NCBI RefSeq assembly: GCF_040436345.1 | Contig: NC_133232.1 | Location: 29,203,315 to 29,267,314, forward strand | DNA length: 64,000 nt | From: Pagrus major | Lineage: Eukaryota > Chordata > Actinopteri > Spariformes > Sparidae | Direction of reading: 5' to 3' | Shown: positions 37,701-54,904 of the stretch, piece after piece | How the letters are laid out: each line of letters starts with the position of its first letter | Numbering within the stretch: position 1 is the stretch's first letter | Position numbers and translations under genes: made by a program | Notes under the pieces: generated by a model | Databases searched by the model: none | The model's input: only the letters and a program-made list of their open reading frames with translations | Told to the model about the DNA's origin: nothing

Positions 37701-40700
37701 CAGGAGATTGTCAGGGACTCGCTGGCAGCTCGTGATGGCAGACTGGCCCCAGGGGACCACATTTTAGAGGTGAGAGAGGGACGTAGTATTAAGTATTCAC
37801 CTCTTCTTCAGTATGGGAATTCAGAGGGGATCATGGTGGCAGAGCGTGACACAGTTCAACATGTTTTTGCATCAACACTTTGTCACTGTGTTTTTGTGGT
37901 AGCGTAAACAAAGTGCTTTGAAGCGGGAAAGTAGATTTTCAAGAGAAACAAGTTTTAGCTCCATGGTAACAAGGCGTGGTTTGGACAGCCGAGCCAAACA
38001 CGACGAGTCAGTGGAAACAAACGTACCTTGCTGCTGTCACAGACTGACATCTGTTTGAGAGGGTGTGCTAAAATGTTGTTTTTGAATTATTATGGAACAA
38101 TAATGTGCATCTAATGTCTATTTCCGTTATTGGTTAATCTGCTGTTTATTTTCTTAATTAATGTTAATTAATGGTCTATAAAACATCAGAAACTGCATAA
38201 CATTACAATATTATGCAGCCCAATATGATGTTATTACATGTCTTGTTTTGTCTGAGCAGCAGTCCAAACCCCCAAATCCTCCTGGAGTCATCAAATGTTT
38301 GAAAAAAATGACTTTTATTGAGAATAATTAATTTTCTAAACAGTTGCAGTTTTTCCAGTAAGCAACTTAGCGATTAATTGACTAATTGTTGCAGCTTTAG
38401 TGCCACTACAGCATTTTAACATTTTATTTTCTAAATATTAGAGGCCAGTGTCAATACTCATAAATGCTATAAGAATGTATGAAATAATTTTGAGTTTGGT
38501 TTCATGTTTTATTTGCGGTAACAGTTGTGTTACTCACAGAGGACAAGTTGGCCTGCAGAATATGAATCACTTTGAGATTTTAATAAGTTGTGGTTTCCCC
38601 TCTTCCAACAATGTCCTCCTCCTTGGATTTCTACCCTCCGGTTCTCCTGGAACGTGGTACGGCTGTAAACCGAGCTCAGAGACTATTTCAGCCTTGACGC
38701 TGGCACCTCTGCTTCAGTGTGTCCTCCAAAATCTTCTAAAGCTAACAAATCCCAAACCTAGAAATGAAAACAAAACCCCGCCGGGCAACAAGCCGCCTTC
38801 AGGATGTGAAATATTAGCTGCTGTTTTTGCCTCTTGTGGGAAAGCTGGTGGATGTAAAGAGATACGGTGAAGATGAGAGAAGATTGCATCATTAAGATCT
38901 TGAAACTCAATCTTTCTCTTCCCCTCGAATTGATGCATTGATTTTTTTTTTTTAAAGCAATTATCATTTTGACAGGGTCTCATAGAGGCAAATTTTATGG
39001 ATCTGATCATTGTAATACAAGATAAAGATGAAGAAAGTCAGATATGTACAATTATAGTGCAGGAAAAGTAAGGTTATAAGTTGATCTGTCTTTCCTCATA
39101 ACTTTCTATAGTTGCGGTATACATGTACAGTGTGTACTGCCATGTTTCTGTCTCCACCACTGACCCTGTTGTTTCTCCTCTCCCTGGTGTTGTGTTTCCA
39201 GGTGAATGATGTCAGTTTGGCGTCAGTCCCCCACGCCCGGGCCATGGCAGTGCTACGGATGCCTTCCCTCCTCAAGCTCACCGTTATGCAGGAGAAAGGT
39301 TTCAAAACGAGGGATCCGCGTCCTGATCATCACCCTTCCTCTTCCACCGCCCCGCAGCCCTCTCACAGTCCCCATGGCAACACTACCTCCAATCACAACC
39401 CTGGCACGGTCCTGCAGGTGACGTTAATGAAGAGTCAGCGCAGCGAACCGCTTGGCATCAAACTCATCCGCAAGTCAGATGAGAGTGGCGTTTTCATCCT
39501 GGACTTGCTGTCTGGTGGTTTGGCAGCCAAAGACGGAAAACTGAGGAACAATGACAAGGTGCTGGCCATCAATGGACACGACCTGAGGCATGGTACACCT
39601 GAGAGCGCTGCCCAGATCATACAGGTATATTCAAGACTAGAGATAGAATTTTGTACATTTTAACCTATTAACAACAAATGAGATACACTCGAGATTGATT
39701 TCTGCTCTTGGTTTGAGATCATTTCTGTATGTTGAACTTAATTAAGTTAAAGTTCTGTCATTTTTAGCATGAACTAGTTCAAACTCATCTGTGTTGACAC
39801 ATTTATGGAATTACAGGCAGATTTTGGAGGATGTTTGCCAAAAAGTATACACAAATGAACCAATGTTCAAAAAAAGACATCAATGCAAACATGAACAGGA
39901 TAATATGAGTAATGTTGTTCATTCATAAAAAGGCTGGTGTTCAGCCATCAGCTTCCACAAGGAAGATTTTCACAACAGCCACTGCTTTCAATCACTTTAC
40001 AGTGATGCAACATTAACAAAACAAGCCTGAAAGCATTGTGCCTTGTGGCTTAGCAGTTGCAGCATTCATTACACTGCACAATGAGACTAATATGAGCAAA
40101 CAGGATCATGACGATAGTCTTAGAAATCGTCTGGATACCAATTTGGCTCATGCACAACCGAAAAGCTCTCCCTCAAGGGCATGAATTTACCTGGCAAATC
40201 TGATAGCAATCTGGCAATGATGATATGCCCATAAATGAGATCTATTTGGCCTGATAGTGGCCACAAAGGCAAAGGTCAAGGGATCTCTAAATTTCACAAA
40301 ATATATCCTCTAGGGACCATGAATATCAATACAAAAATGTCATGGCAGAAAAATGATAGATGGGCCAAAACCGCCATAGACCCCAGGGTGAAACAATGAA
40401 GTGTGTCAAATGTGATAGATTATGTATCTGAAGCCAGATACAGGTCTCTGTAAGTTCCTGACAATACATTACCATGATTACTCTGAACTATTACTGTAGC
40501 AAATCAATCTGAAAACTCAATAATTATGGCACAAAACATGTAAAACTACCAGGGGAGCGAGGTGCGTGTGAACTTCGTGGTGATGAGACCTGCAGAGACT
40601 CAGGAGGAAGGAGGAAGCAGCAGAGAGGGGAGAGCCAGGAGGCCTGAGCCGCAGTACTTCAAGCGCCGGTCCACCTACATGAAGGTAAAACTGATCATTT

Positions 40701-43060
40701 CCTCACAGACTAACGCTGAAATTACTTTTAAATAGAGTATTTTATATCCACATCTGTTTGGGCTCTTGCCAGCTGTTGGCTGCTGGAATCTTAGCTTCCT
40801 GTTACATCATTAAGCTCAGTGTTGGTCGCAGTATCTTACAAACTTTACATGTTTCTGTTTACTCAGTGTAATTGTGACGATCGCTCCTTTGTCAGTGACA
40901 CTCAGTTGTGCCATACACTGTCACTGCAAAGAATAGCAACCCCCCAGTTGGGGGTGAGAAGCTTTGAGAGCAGACACCTGCGTCGGTGAGCGGAGATGAA
41001 AGCCCTTCTCCGGGGCCTCCCTCTGTCCTGATCAAAAGGCCCGGGGTGCTGCTCACTCTGCTGCTACGGGGCCACTGTCTTGTTGTTTTTTGGCCGTTTC
41101 TTTGCGTGGCAGAGGATCAAAGCTGGTAACAGTTAGCTTTCGCCTGCAGAGTCGAGCCTTTTCGTCTTGCTGGGGGGGATGGGTTCCCTGCTGGGGGGAG
41201 GAAGAACCCCCACCTCCCCCTAAACTTCCCTTCTCATGGTTTACAGACTCCAGAGGGAAACAAGGAGGATGGTTGAAGTTGTCATTTTCCACACATCTTT
41301 TCCACTACGAGAGCTTAGTGTTGATCCTCACACGTTCCCTCTACTCTTACCTCTCAGCTCCTTCTCAAATGTTTCACATTTGTTTCTACGAGTGGTTTCG
41401 TAAGAGGAGTCAATTGAGTCAAAGCGTCCTGGAGAGGCTGAAGTTAAGTGGAAGCACAGACTTCATGTAAGAATAAGAATAAGAAAAAACAGTGATTGAA
41501 AATAGTGAACAAGGCCAGCACTGTTTTAAAAATTATTTCGGTGATGTTGATCAATATTTTAGGTAATGCTTGGTTTGATTTGTCTCCTTGTTCATACAGG
41601 ATCCTCCAGGTGGGTTTTCCAGCCAGGAGAAGACTGTGAGCCTCAAAAAGGAGCCTCGGCTCTCACTGGGCATCACCATCGCTGGGGGGAGGGACTGTCG
41701 CAGCCGCCTGCCTGTTTACATCACGAGTGTGCAGCCTGTCGGCTGTCTGCACCGAGATGGCACCATCAAAAGAGGTATAAGGCAGCACCTAGTCATCTGT
41801 GACTGTCTTTGAGGTGTTATTTTTGTGGCCAGTGCTGCAACTACCCACCAACAGTACACAATCCCAAAAAAAGAGTAAAAACCTTCTGTCGTCTCCAACT
41901 TCTTCTGTGATCATGAATTCTACACAGTGATGTGGCCGATTATACAGCACAGCTGTCGTCATTAATCATAATTCTTTTGATTTTGTCAGACACATCTCGA
42001 CAGTTAAATACTTATGTGGTCAGCCGGCTGTCTCTCTCACGTCTCATCAGTTTTTGGCTGCAGTTTTGTTGTTTTGTGATCCTAAAAAGGGTGAAGAAGA
42101 AAAGATTGAAATGTTTTTCATAATGTACAGATGTTACACTGTTGACAGATTGACAGACATCTTGAAACACTAACGTAGATGCAAATCCTCTATTAAAATG
42201 AATCCATCTGGTTTAATTGACAGAAAATAAAGTTCACCCCTGAGTAAGAAAATGAAAAATTGTTTCTCCTGTTGACCACAGAGCTCATCTTAACTGTCAG
42301 TGTCCACAACATCATCTGTGTTTCTTCAGGTGACGTCCTGCTGAGCATCAACGGTGTCGATCTGACCCAGCTGACCTACAGCGAGGCCGTTTCTGTGCTG
42401 AAGGCTCAGACAGCTCAGTCCCAGGTGGTGCTCCGTGTCATCCAGACTCTCTCTGAGGACTCCGAGGAGGACATTGAGGCTGCCAACAAGGACGACCTGG
42501 ACCCCTTAGAGGAGCTACGAGACGACACCCTCAACTGGACGCCGCTGTGGACTCGTTGGCTGGGGTTACCGAGGTAGAGCCAGTTCATTCCCACCTGAAA
42601 ACTGTTCCTCTACTTCAAGTGTATTCTGTTTATTTTCATGTGAAAGACGCACTCTGACTCTGCCCTTTTGTTGTTTCAGTCACATGCACTGGTGCCGGGA
42701 CATCGTCCTGCAGAAGACCAACAACGAGAGCTGGGGCTTCAGTATCGTCGGGGGCTATGAGGAGAGCCACGGCCAGCAGCCTTTCTTCATCAAAACCATT
42801 GTGCCTGGTACGCCTGCTCACTTTGACGGACGCCTCAAGTAAGTTTCACCCCCATGTGATGTAATCAGCTCCTGTATCCTGTCATCACTCAGACTCCCTG
42901 TTAATGATCTGCGGTTCTCTGCAGGTGTGGTGATGAGATCGTGGCGGTGAACGGAGCCACAACCGTGGGGATGAACAACTCTTCACTCATCCCCATGCTC
43001 AAACTGCAGAAGAATAAAGTCACGCTGACTGTGGTGTCCTGGCCCGGGAGTCTCGTGTAG
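31783..43060 (+). CDS. lnx2b: LNX-type E3 ubiquitin ligase (RING plus four PDZ domains)
   Basis: Ligand of Numb protein-X family: RING ligases that bind partners through PDZ domains. Nine coding exons: 31783-32183, 34672-34865, 37570-37769, 39202-39624, 40553-40684, 41600-41774, 42330-42573, 42680-42838, 42925-43060; all GT-AG and in frame, giving 687 aa (LNX2 about 690). RING at 48-86 (C48, C51, C63, H65, C68, C71, C82, with CPVDR giving Asp85 as the last ligand, the C3HC3D form). A TRAF-like zinc finger follows (C112, C118, H130, C135). NPAY at 190-193 is the Numb PTB-binding motif. PDZ loops: ELGLRIVGG (224-232), PLGIKLI (from 348), SLGITIAGG (472-480) and SWGFSIVGG (from 607). It ends SWPGSLV. 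The family is certain. The 2b label follows the zebrafish gene and its chic1/cdx4 linkage; a separate LNX paralogue is possible. Confidence 0.92.
32330..32696. mobile_element. MITE-like element with ATCGG-type repeats, lnx2b intron
   Basis: Starts AGGGATGCACCGATATATCA and ends near AATCTGTGTATCCCT, an imperfect inverted terminal repeat. The inside carries ATCAGCCAAT and TATCGGTATCGGCTGTTGG. Resembles hAT-type non-autonomous elements common in fish; no transposase. Confidence 0.5.
33245..33575. mobile_element. MITE-like remnant, lnx2b intron
   Basis: Left text TTCAATATTGAGGTATTCAC and right text ATATCGTCATCATGAATTTG then GATAGCCCTAATGC are diverged inverted-type ends. No coding capacity. Boundaries approximate. 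Confidence 0.35.
37089..37125. repeat. (TAA)n-like microsatellite
   Basis: ATAATAATAGTAATAATAAT followed by more TAA units interrupted by single changes, in the lnx2b intron before PDZ1. Confidence 0.8.
38140..38410. repeat. Dispersed AT-rich repeat, family C copy
   Basis: Contains TCTTGTTTTGTCTGAGCAGC with AGTCCAAACCCCCAAAT, TAATTAATTTTCTAAACAGT and GCGATTAATTGACTAATTGT then TGCAGCTTTAG. This is the clearest copy of the family. Located in an lnx2b intron. Confidence 0.55.
39800..40545. repeat. Repeat-derived intron segment of lnx2b
   Basis: The middle carries AAGGTCAAGGGATCTCTAAA, CTCTAGGGACCATGAATATC and AAATGTCATGGCAGAAA. That phrase order recurs in fish genomes as a dispersed element. 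No frame of interest. Recognition is from memory. Confidence 0.35.
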
Positions 43061-43704
43061 CACAACACACTTTTACTTACTACACCATCACCCTCTTAGT
43101 TGATCACATGCACACACAGATCGGTGCCCTGTTCTGCTGCATTCTTGACTCTCCGTCCCCTCCATATGTGACTCATTGTTTGGTTACATTCTTGTTCCAC
43201 CCTTCGATTGGTTATGTAACACAGGACTTTTGTGTACTTAAGAGCCATCATGTGCACAATGTAAATGACTTTCCCAGGCAGAGTCTCAGCAGGTAGCTGT
43301 TAGTTTCCCTCTCACACTGAAAGGGCAGATGATTGCACAAAATGGGTTTAATCAGGGTGCAAAAAATGATGACAATCAGTGAATTATATCTGTAGGGCAA
43401 ACTGGAAGGAGAATCGGTGTTTGTAACATAATTTTAATCCTTTTGTGAATACTTAAAGTACTTTTGCTTTCCTGTTGACTAATGTTATCATTTTGTAGCC
43501 ATGACTTGATTCAAGTGATTCACATAAACGGCATTCAAAGATGAAATGTAGCGCTTTAAATACATCTACACAGCTGTGATTTAAGAATTATAGACGCCAA
43601 AGACAGAAAGATCATCCTGTCCTGCACCTTTTGTCCCACTGGTGTGATTGAATCAACTTTATTTACATTGCACTTTCAAAACATGCATCAAAGTAACATT
43701 GTAG

Positions 43705-43986
43705 AAGTTCACCCAAAAATGAAAATTCAGTTATTATCTTCTCACCCTCATGCCAAAAAACAAATACAAAAACACGCCATCCACAAAACATTTCTGGAGT
43801 TTCACGGCAAAAGAGCGTTGCAGCATTTTCCTAAACAACTGAAGTAGATGGAGACTCGTTTTAAAACACAGAAAATCATAAAAATCACACTAATCACACT
43901 ATGAAACTTCACCCAACTTTCCATCCACATAAGATAGGTAGATAATGACTCAATTTTCATTTTAAGGTGAACTTACCCTTTAAAGA
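43705..43986. mobile_element. MITE family D, near-complete copy
   Basis: Left end AAGTTCACCCAAAAATGAAA, then TTATCTTCTCACCCTCATGC, ACAAAACATTTCTGGAGTTT and AGCGTTGCAGC. The right end reads AAGGTGAACTTACCCTTTAA, an inverted copy of the start. In the 3' region of lnx2b. Confidence 0.65.
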
Positions 43987-44647
43987 ATAAAATCAACGGC
44001 TACATCGTGTTTATAAAAAGACAGGAAGGTTGTTTAAAAAGTCACCTTTGGTTCAATTTAAAGTGGCCTAAAGAATCTGAAATATCTGAGGTGCAGTCCT
44101 ATAAGGTAATCAATAAAATCTGACACACTCCTCAACTTAACAGGAAAGCGTGGACCATTTAATCAGCTACGTTGGGAGGAAACAGCTCGGGGTTGAGGTT
44201 TTCAACAGGAAATAAACTTGGACACATTTATGTTTTAATGAAAAGTGTTGTTAATGCTATAGATAACACATTCAGCAGTCTGATTTAATAATTGACACAT
44301 TTGCATTGATTTGTGCTCTGTATTTATTTGTTTTAAATGATATAGTGGCTCATACTGAATGACTTTGACGAGCGTGTGGACATTGAAGGACAAACCAGAA
44401 TGTAAACCTGCCTTAAATTGCCACTGTACCACATGTTTCTCCTCTCACTATACACAGTTTATAGGAAAAGTTTAATGGCCTTGTTCAGACACTTTTGTGT
44501 TACCTCGTTTAATTTTGTTGTGTCAGCACATTCCAGGTGGCCTTCCTTGTGTCTTTACTGATACGAGACTTATTGAGTAACACACAGACAGTATATATAA
44601 ACAGTAGGTAGTGTGCATATAAGCCTGTCCACTGTTTCATTATGTTC

Positions 44648-44653
44648 AATAAA
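44648..44653 (+). terminator. Poly(A) signal candidate for lnx2b
   Basis: AATAAA about 1.6 kb past the stop. Earlier AATAAA motifs near 43,985 and 44,112 are alternatives giving shorter 3' UTRs. Position-based call. Confidence 0.35.
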
Positions 44654-45129
44654 ATCATAACAAGTCATGTGTTTTATAATGACTTCTAACTGCTCTACTT
44701 TTAGGGACGTTAATCAGTTTGGCAAAGGGCGAGAGACAAAAGTGAAGGAGTTTAAAGCAGGAGAGGAGGATTCACATATTTTATCTAATACACACACTCA
44801 AGTTCATTTTCGTAAAACTAGACATTAATAACCTTTTCCTTACAATGTGTCTGAACGACAGTACTCAGGATGTCGTGGAGACCATTTATAGAGTATGAAG
44901 TTATAACAAGTAGTTGATTTGTTGTCATTTTCTACAAACAGAATAAGAGTCAAAAGTGCTTTGTTGTCAATAAGATAATTACCATTATTATCGTCTATTT
45001 TTCTGGCGTTATTTATTGCTGCATTCCATATAAAAATAAGATTAGTACATGAAATGACACTATGAACTAACCAGTCTTTTAAGTGTTTTTAACACAGCGC
45101 TGCTTTCTTCAGTCAGCAGTTAATCACAA

Positions 45130-45490
45130 CCAGGGGTGGAAGTAACTAATTACAACTACTCAAATTACTGTAATTAAGTAATTATTTTTTGGGCACTTGT
45201 ATTTTTTCCAAGTCTGTAATTTTACTCGCCCTTAAGTATGCATTACACCATGTAATCTATTTTAAAATCAATATTGAGTACTAAGAGAGAACTAATCGAT
45301 TGTCTGCTACTTATAATGCAGTAAACATCAACGGTTAAAAAGTAACTAATACTCTGAGTAGTTTAAGAAGAATTTTTGTACTTTTACTTTAGTATTATTT
45401 TAATACCAGTAGTTTTACTTGTAATTGAGTAATATTTCATTAACGTAACTGTACTTGTACACATTTTCAGTACTCTTTCCACTACTGATC
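45130..45490. mobile_element. MITE family E copy
   Basis: Left end AGGGGTGGAAGTAACTAATT; inside AAGTCTGTAATTTTACTCGC and TAGTTTTACTTGTAATTGAG; right end TTTTCAGTACTCTTTCCACT, roughly the inverse of the left. Lies between lnx2b and chic1. Confidence 0.55.
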
Positions 45491-46309
45491 ATAACTGACA
45501 ATATGATAAGGCATGTAGAAGTCATGTATGTTTATTGATATTTTATTTTGCATTGTTATTTTTAATGCATAGAAACATATGTGTTTTCCCCGTGTTTGTC
45601 TGAGGTGAGGATTTTACTGCCTTATTTTACTTCCTAACTTTTCTTGTTTTAGTGAAAAAAATACAGAACTAAAGTAAGTTTCAGGAAAATGGTTTAAAAA
45701 AAAATCACTGCAACTTGTTTGTTAACATGAATATACTGTATATGTTACTGGATATTACTCATAAGCTGCTGGTGGTTCTCACCTCATAATGTTCAGGGAG
45801 GTCTGAGGGTTTTTTGTAGTTGTTCCACATTCATCTCAATGAACTACAGCATGAGTGCAGATGATTTAAATACTTTACCCCCAGTCAGAAATGTCCAACA
45901 AACTGTACAGTCTGTTCATGGCTCAGTCTGACCCCTAGTGGACAGAAACTGTACTGAATTAAAAAAATAACCCAGGTTCCCTGTTTGTTTGGGTTGAAAT
46001 GGATTGATTTCAGCCTCTCTAGAACACTTATAAAATGTTTTTTTGTAATAAATGAAATTTGTTCTCAGCAGCTATGATATTTACGTGCAACATTTAAAGA
46101 TAACCAAACATGTTTTTAGAAAGTTTGAACACAAGTACACTTCTTGATTAAATAAGACATTGTTTGTTCAGAGTGTACCTTTCAAGTTTGAGAACATATG
46201 CATGTGCAAACAAAGACACAGACACATTTGTGTTTGTGCAGCAGGACCAGTACGACTTGCTTCAGATGCACACAAACACTCAACATAATGTCACGAACAG
46301 TGTGAGGTG

Positions 46310-46760
46310 TCAGTGGTGGAAGGAGTCGTCAGATCCTTTAACAAAGTAAAATACAAATACACAGTGGTGGTAAGAGTACAGTTACTGAGATATTACTCAA
46401 TTACAAGTAAAACTACTGGTACTACAAAAATGCAGATGAAAGGTTTAGATATTATTCTACTCAGTACTCTCATTTATGATTGTAAAAGTAACTAAGTACA
46501 AGTAAAATTACAGACTTGGAAAAAATGCTCATAAGAGTACAAGTACCCTAAAAACTGACTTAATTCCAGTAATTTCAGTAGATGTAAATAGTTACTTCCA
46601 CCCCTGCCAAGACCATAAGGTGCAAATACCCCATTACAAGTTAAAGTCCTGCATTCAGATGTAAAAGTATAGCAATACCACATTGTTAACACAATAACAG
46701 CACAAATACTCTGTTACATTATCAGTACAGTACAGTAGACTGCTTCGTGATGACCAGTGG
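46310..46760. mobile_element. MITE family E, second copy plus related tail
   Basis: The inverse of the 45.1-kb copy is clear: AACTAAGTACAAGTAAAATT with ACAGACTTGG, closing with ATAGTTACTTCCACCCCTGC. The following AAGTTAAAGTCCTGCATTCA text also occurs at about 15,125. Weaker fragments lie near 26,250, 55,960-56,230 and 62,855. Confidence 0.5.
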
Positions 46761-46764
46761 TGGA

Positions 46765-47690
46765 ACACGATGTATGATTTATTTCCATTCAAGTCAAATT
46801 TATTTGCTGTATACAAATGTTAGTTTAAATAAATCTTTATTTCACAACTAATCTTACAAATCAAATAACTTTCTTTGGGATCTCCATTAAGCAAATTTTG
46901 CACGTCAGCTCTCAGAGTGACTTTGTGTTCACAAGTTTCTTGAAAAAGAAAAAAATGATTTTTTTTTTCAGATATAGGTACTGTTTTTTTTCTTCTTTTA
47001 GATGAAATTGTAAAATAATTTAAGTAATAAACTGCTGAGCTGAATCTTGAGGCTTCTTACAGTATAAACTTTAGAGCCGATAATAGTTATTTTCCACATT
47101 AACTAAATTGGGTGGTGGTGGTGGCAGCGACTTGGAGCCGTAAAAGGTTCCTGAACCCTTCTGTCTAAACAGGGACAGACTGTGAATGTGAAAACAAAAA
47201 AACAAAGGACCATAAAAGCAGCCACACTGAAGTGAAGCCCACCACCTCGGTGTTCGGGGGTTGTGGTGAGATACAGCACAAACTCGGTGCAGTTTTCCTC
47301 TGACCGCTGGTCCATGACGTTAGAAAGTAGCAGCATGTTATGGTGACATCATTCCTGAGTTTTACAAATGTGTGACTAATTGCAGTCCGTCTTGTTAAAG
47401 TTAACGATTCAACACCTTGTTAAACATGACAAATAGACACATTTCTGCAGCAGGCGTCAGGTAAAGTGTTTTGGCTGAATAATGATCTGTTGGAAACATT
47501 AACACATGATCAAGATAGTATGACTTGATTAGCTCATTTTATAATAAATGAAGCAATTCATTAATTTGGTAACACTTTAAATTAACCAATATTAATAAAT
47601 GGTAAATTAATAGTTTATTGAACTTAAATTCATAGTTATTTCGCCTTTAAGCTAGCAGTTAGAGAAGATTCATAAAAAGGGTGAATAAAG
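46765..47690. other. Intergenic DNA between lnx2b and chic1
   Basis: No exon or RNA gene recognised. Lies between the convergent 3' ends of lnx2b and chic1. Confidence 0.4.
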
Positions 47691-47699
47691 TCTTAGGGC

Positions 47700-47876
47700 T
47701 TCTAGAGACTATGATTACGCTGGACGAGCGTTTGTTTGGGAGAACGCTGCAACTCTGTTTTGCTGTGAAGCTCTAGAAATGTTTTGTGGACTATGCAACT
47801 TCAACCAACTTTCCATCGACATGAGGGTGAGTAGATAATGACAAAGTTTAAATTTTTGGGTGAACTTTTCCTTTAA
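47700..47876. mobile_element. MITE family D, inverted copy
   Basis: AACGCTGCAACTCTGTTTTG, CTCTAGAAATGTTTTGTGGA, CATGAGGGTGAGTAGATAAT and GGGTGAACTTTTCCTTTAA are the inverse of the 43.7-kb copy. Located just downstream of the chic1 3' end. Confidence 0.6.
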
Positions 47877-48046
47877 ATCATCATGAGTTATGCATTAGTT
47901 GAGCATCATTTAAGTATATGATGATTCGGACCCTTATTACAAAGTGTTACCGATCTGTTTTTACCGAGATGACACATCATTCATTATCTGACTGTTTCTA
48001 ATGGAAAAAAAACTAAGCAGCTGCAAAGTAAAATCAAAATCAACAA

Positions 48047-48052
48047 TTTATT
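48047..48052 (-). terminator. Poly(A) signal candidate for chic1
   Basis: AATAAA on the minus strand, about 1.35 kb past the chic1 stop, implying a long 3' UTR over 48.05-49.40 kb. That stretch has no frame of interest and few repeat words, as expected for a UTR. Confidence 0.4.
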
Positions 48053-49403
48053 TCTCTGTCCGTAGGGATTAGGTCATCATGACAAACATTTACAAGAGTT
48101 GTAACGGGGACAATACTGGGAGGAGGATTTAAAGTCTCCTTTGTACAAGAGAACAGATTTCAACCTGTACGTCTCTGTGGTTCACCGACTATTCCAGAGG
48201 CACTCTAATAATACAACGCGATGCAGCAATCTCATGACTAAGATTCAGGAAAGTAATACAAACACAAGACATGATGGCTGAGACAAAAAGAACCATCTGG
48301 TCAATACGCCATGAAATATGTGCTTCCTAACACATCGGGAGGACCAAACACAGCACGGGGAGGAGTACAAAACTATAAAAATTAATGCAAAGTTGGGTTA
48401 AAATGATTAATAGATGGGTGGAAGAGCAGAGTTCAAATCACTATCTTCCAACTGCACATCAGAGATGAAATAATCTCCGTTTTAAACGGCTGACGAGTCA
48501 TCATTATTGGCAAAAAAAAACGCACAGTGACATGCGCTGGATTAATCTTTATCATCTGACTTTCTACTGGGCTCGAGTGCAATATTCAGTCCTAACTCTG
48601 GCATCATGTACATTGCAACTATATGGCTTACAAGGTAAACAGGTCCATATAAACTAGAAAGGTACATAGACATCTTTCATTAATCAAAACTATGGTACAG
48701 CAATATATTGGCAAAAAAACTAAAGAGCTAAGTAACTTTATGTAAACAATGGTATACCACTGTACAGCTTATCCTAACATGGTATTTACAGGTCAAGTTC
48801 TTTTACTAGCTAGTTCCCATGTACAGAGGGTTAATGTAAAGAAAAAACACAGGGTGGTGACGTACACTGTACGTTAGGCAATTTCAACCATCCCATCTAC
48901 TTGCAAAGAATTCAAAGAGCGGAAACCCAACAAACAGCATTTAAATCTTCAGACTTGTTGAATTATCCAATGCCTTCCTCTTCCTGTTACATGTAGAGTT
49001 ATTTTTTTCTTTTTAAAAAAATCATACATAAGGCAAGGATAGTTAAGGAAGGTGGAGGCATCACATTCTTTGCAAGGGATTACGGATATAATAGATGGGA
49101 TACAGGTTGACGGTTCTTTGGGGTAAATGCACTTTTCGAGAGTTTCACTTGTTCGTCACATGTAACAAAAAAAACACATCCGAGTGCAACAGAGGGGACA
49201 TGTCTAGTTCTGTCGGGAAAAATGTGCAAAATCTGCTCTAAAGCAAAGTGACAGTGTTGCAAATTTCTAATGTACAAGGTACTGGGAGATGTTCGGGGTC
49301 GTCACGAGAGACACCGGTGCAGACCCTTATTCCAACATACTGTATATACAAGGCACTAAGGATAAGATTCAAGGGCCACACGTCCAGTCCTTCAACAGCC
49401 TCC

Positions 49404-54825
<5,422 letters not shown>

Positions 54826-54900
54826 GTTGGGTAGTAAGACGCTCATGACGTCTCCCGCGGGGGCGCGCACGGACGCACGAGCGGGAGCGCGGAGCTGGAG
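54826..54900 (-). promoter_or_regulatory. chic1 promoter and 5' UTR, CpG-rich
   Basis: GC- and CpG-rich stretch directly before the start codon, with a CRE-like TGACGTC near 54,845. The start-codon region CAACATGGCGGAC resembles a YY1 site (AANATGGCGG). Fits a TATA-less housekeeping promoter. Inferred from motifs. Confidence 0.4.
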
Positions 54901-54904
54901 TTTT

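Noticed and set aside
38448-38870. 140-codon frame in an lnx2b intron
   Set aside because: No motif, no splice context in frame with the neighbours, and the lnx2b exon chain is complete without it.
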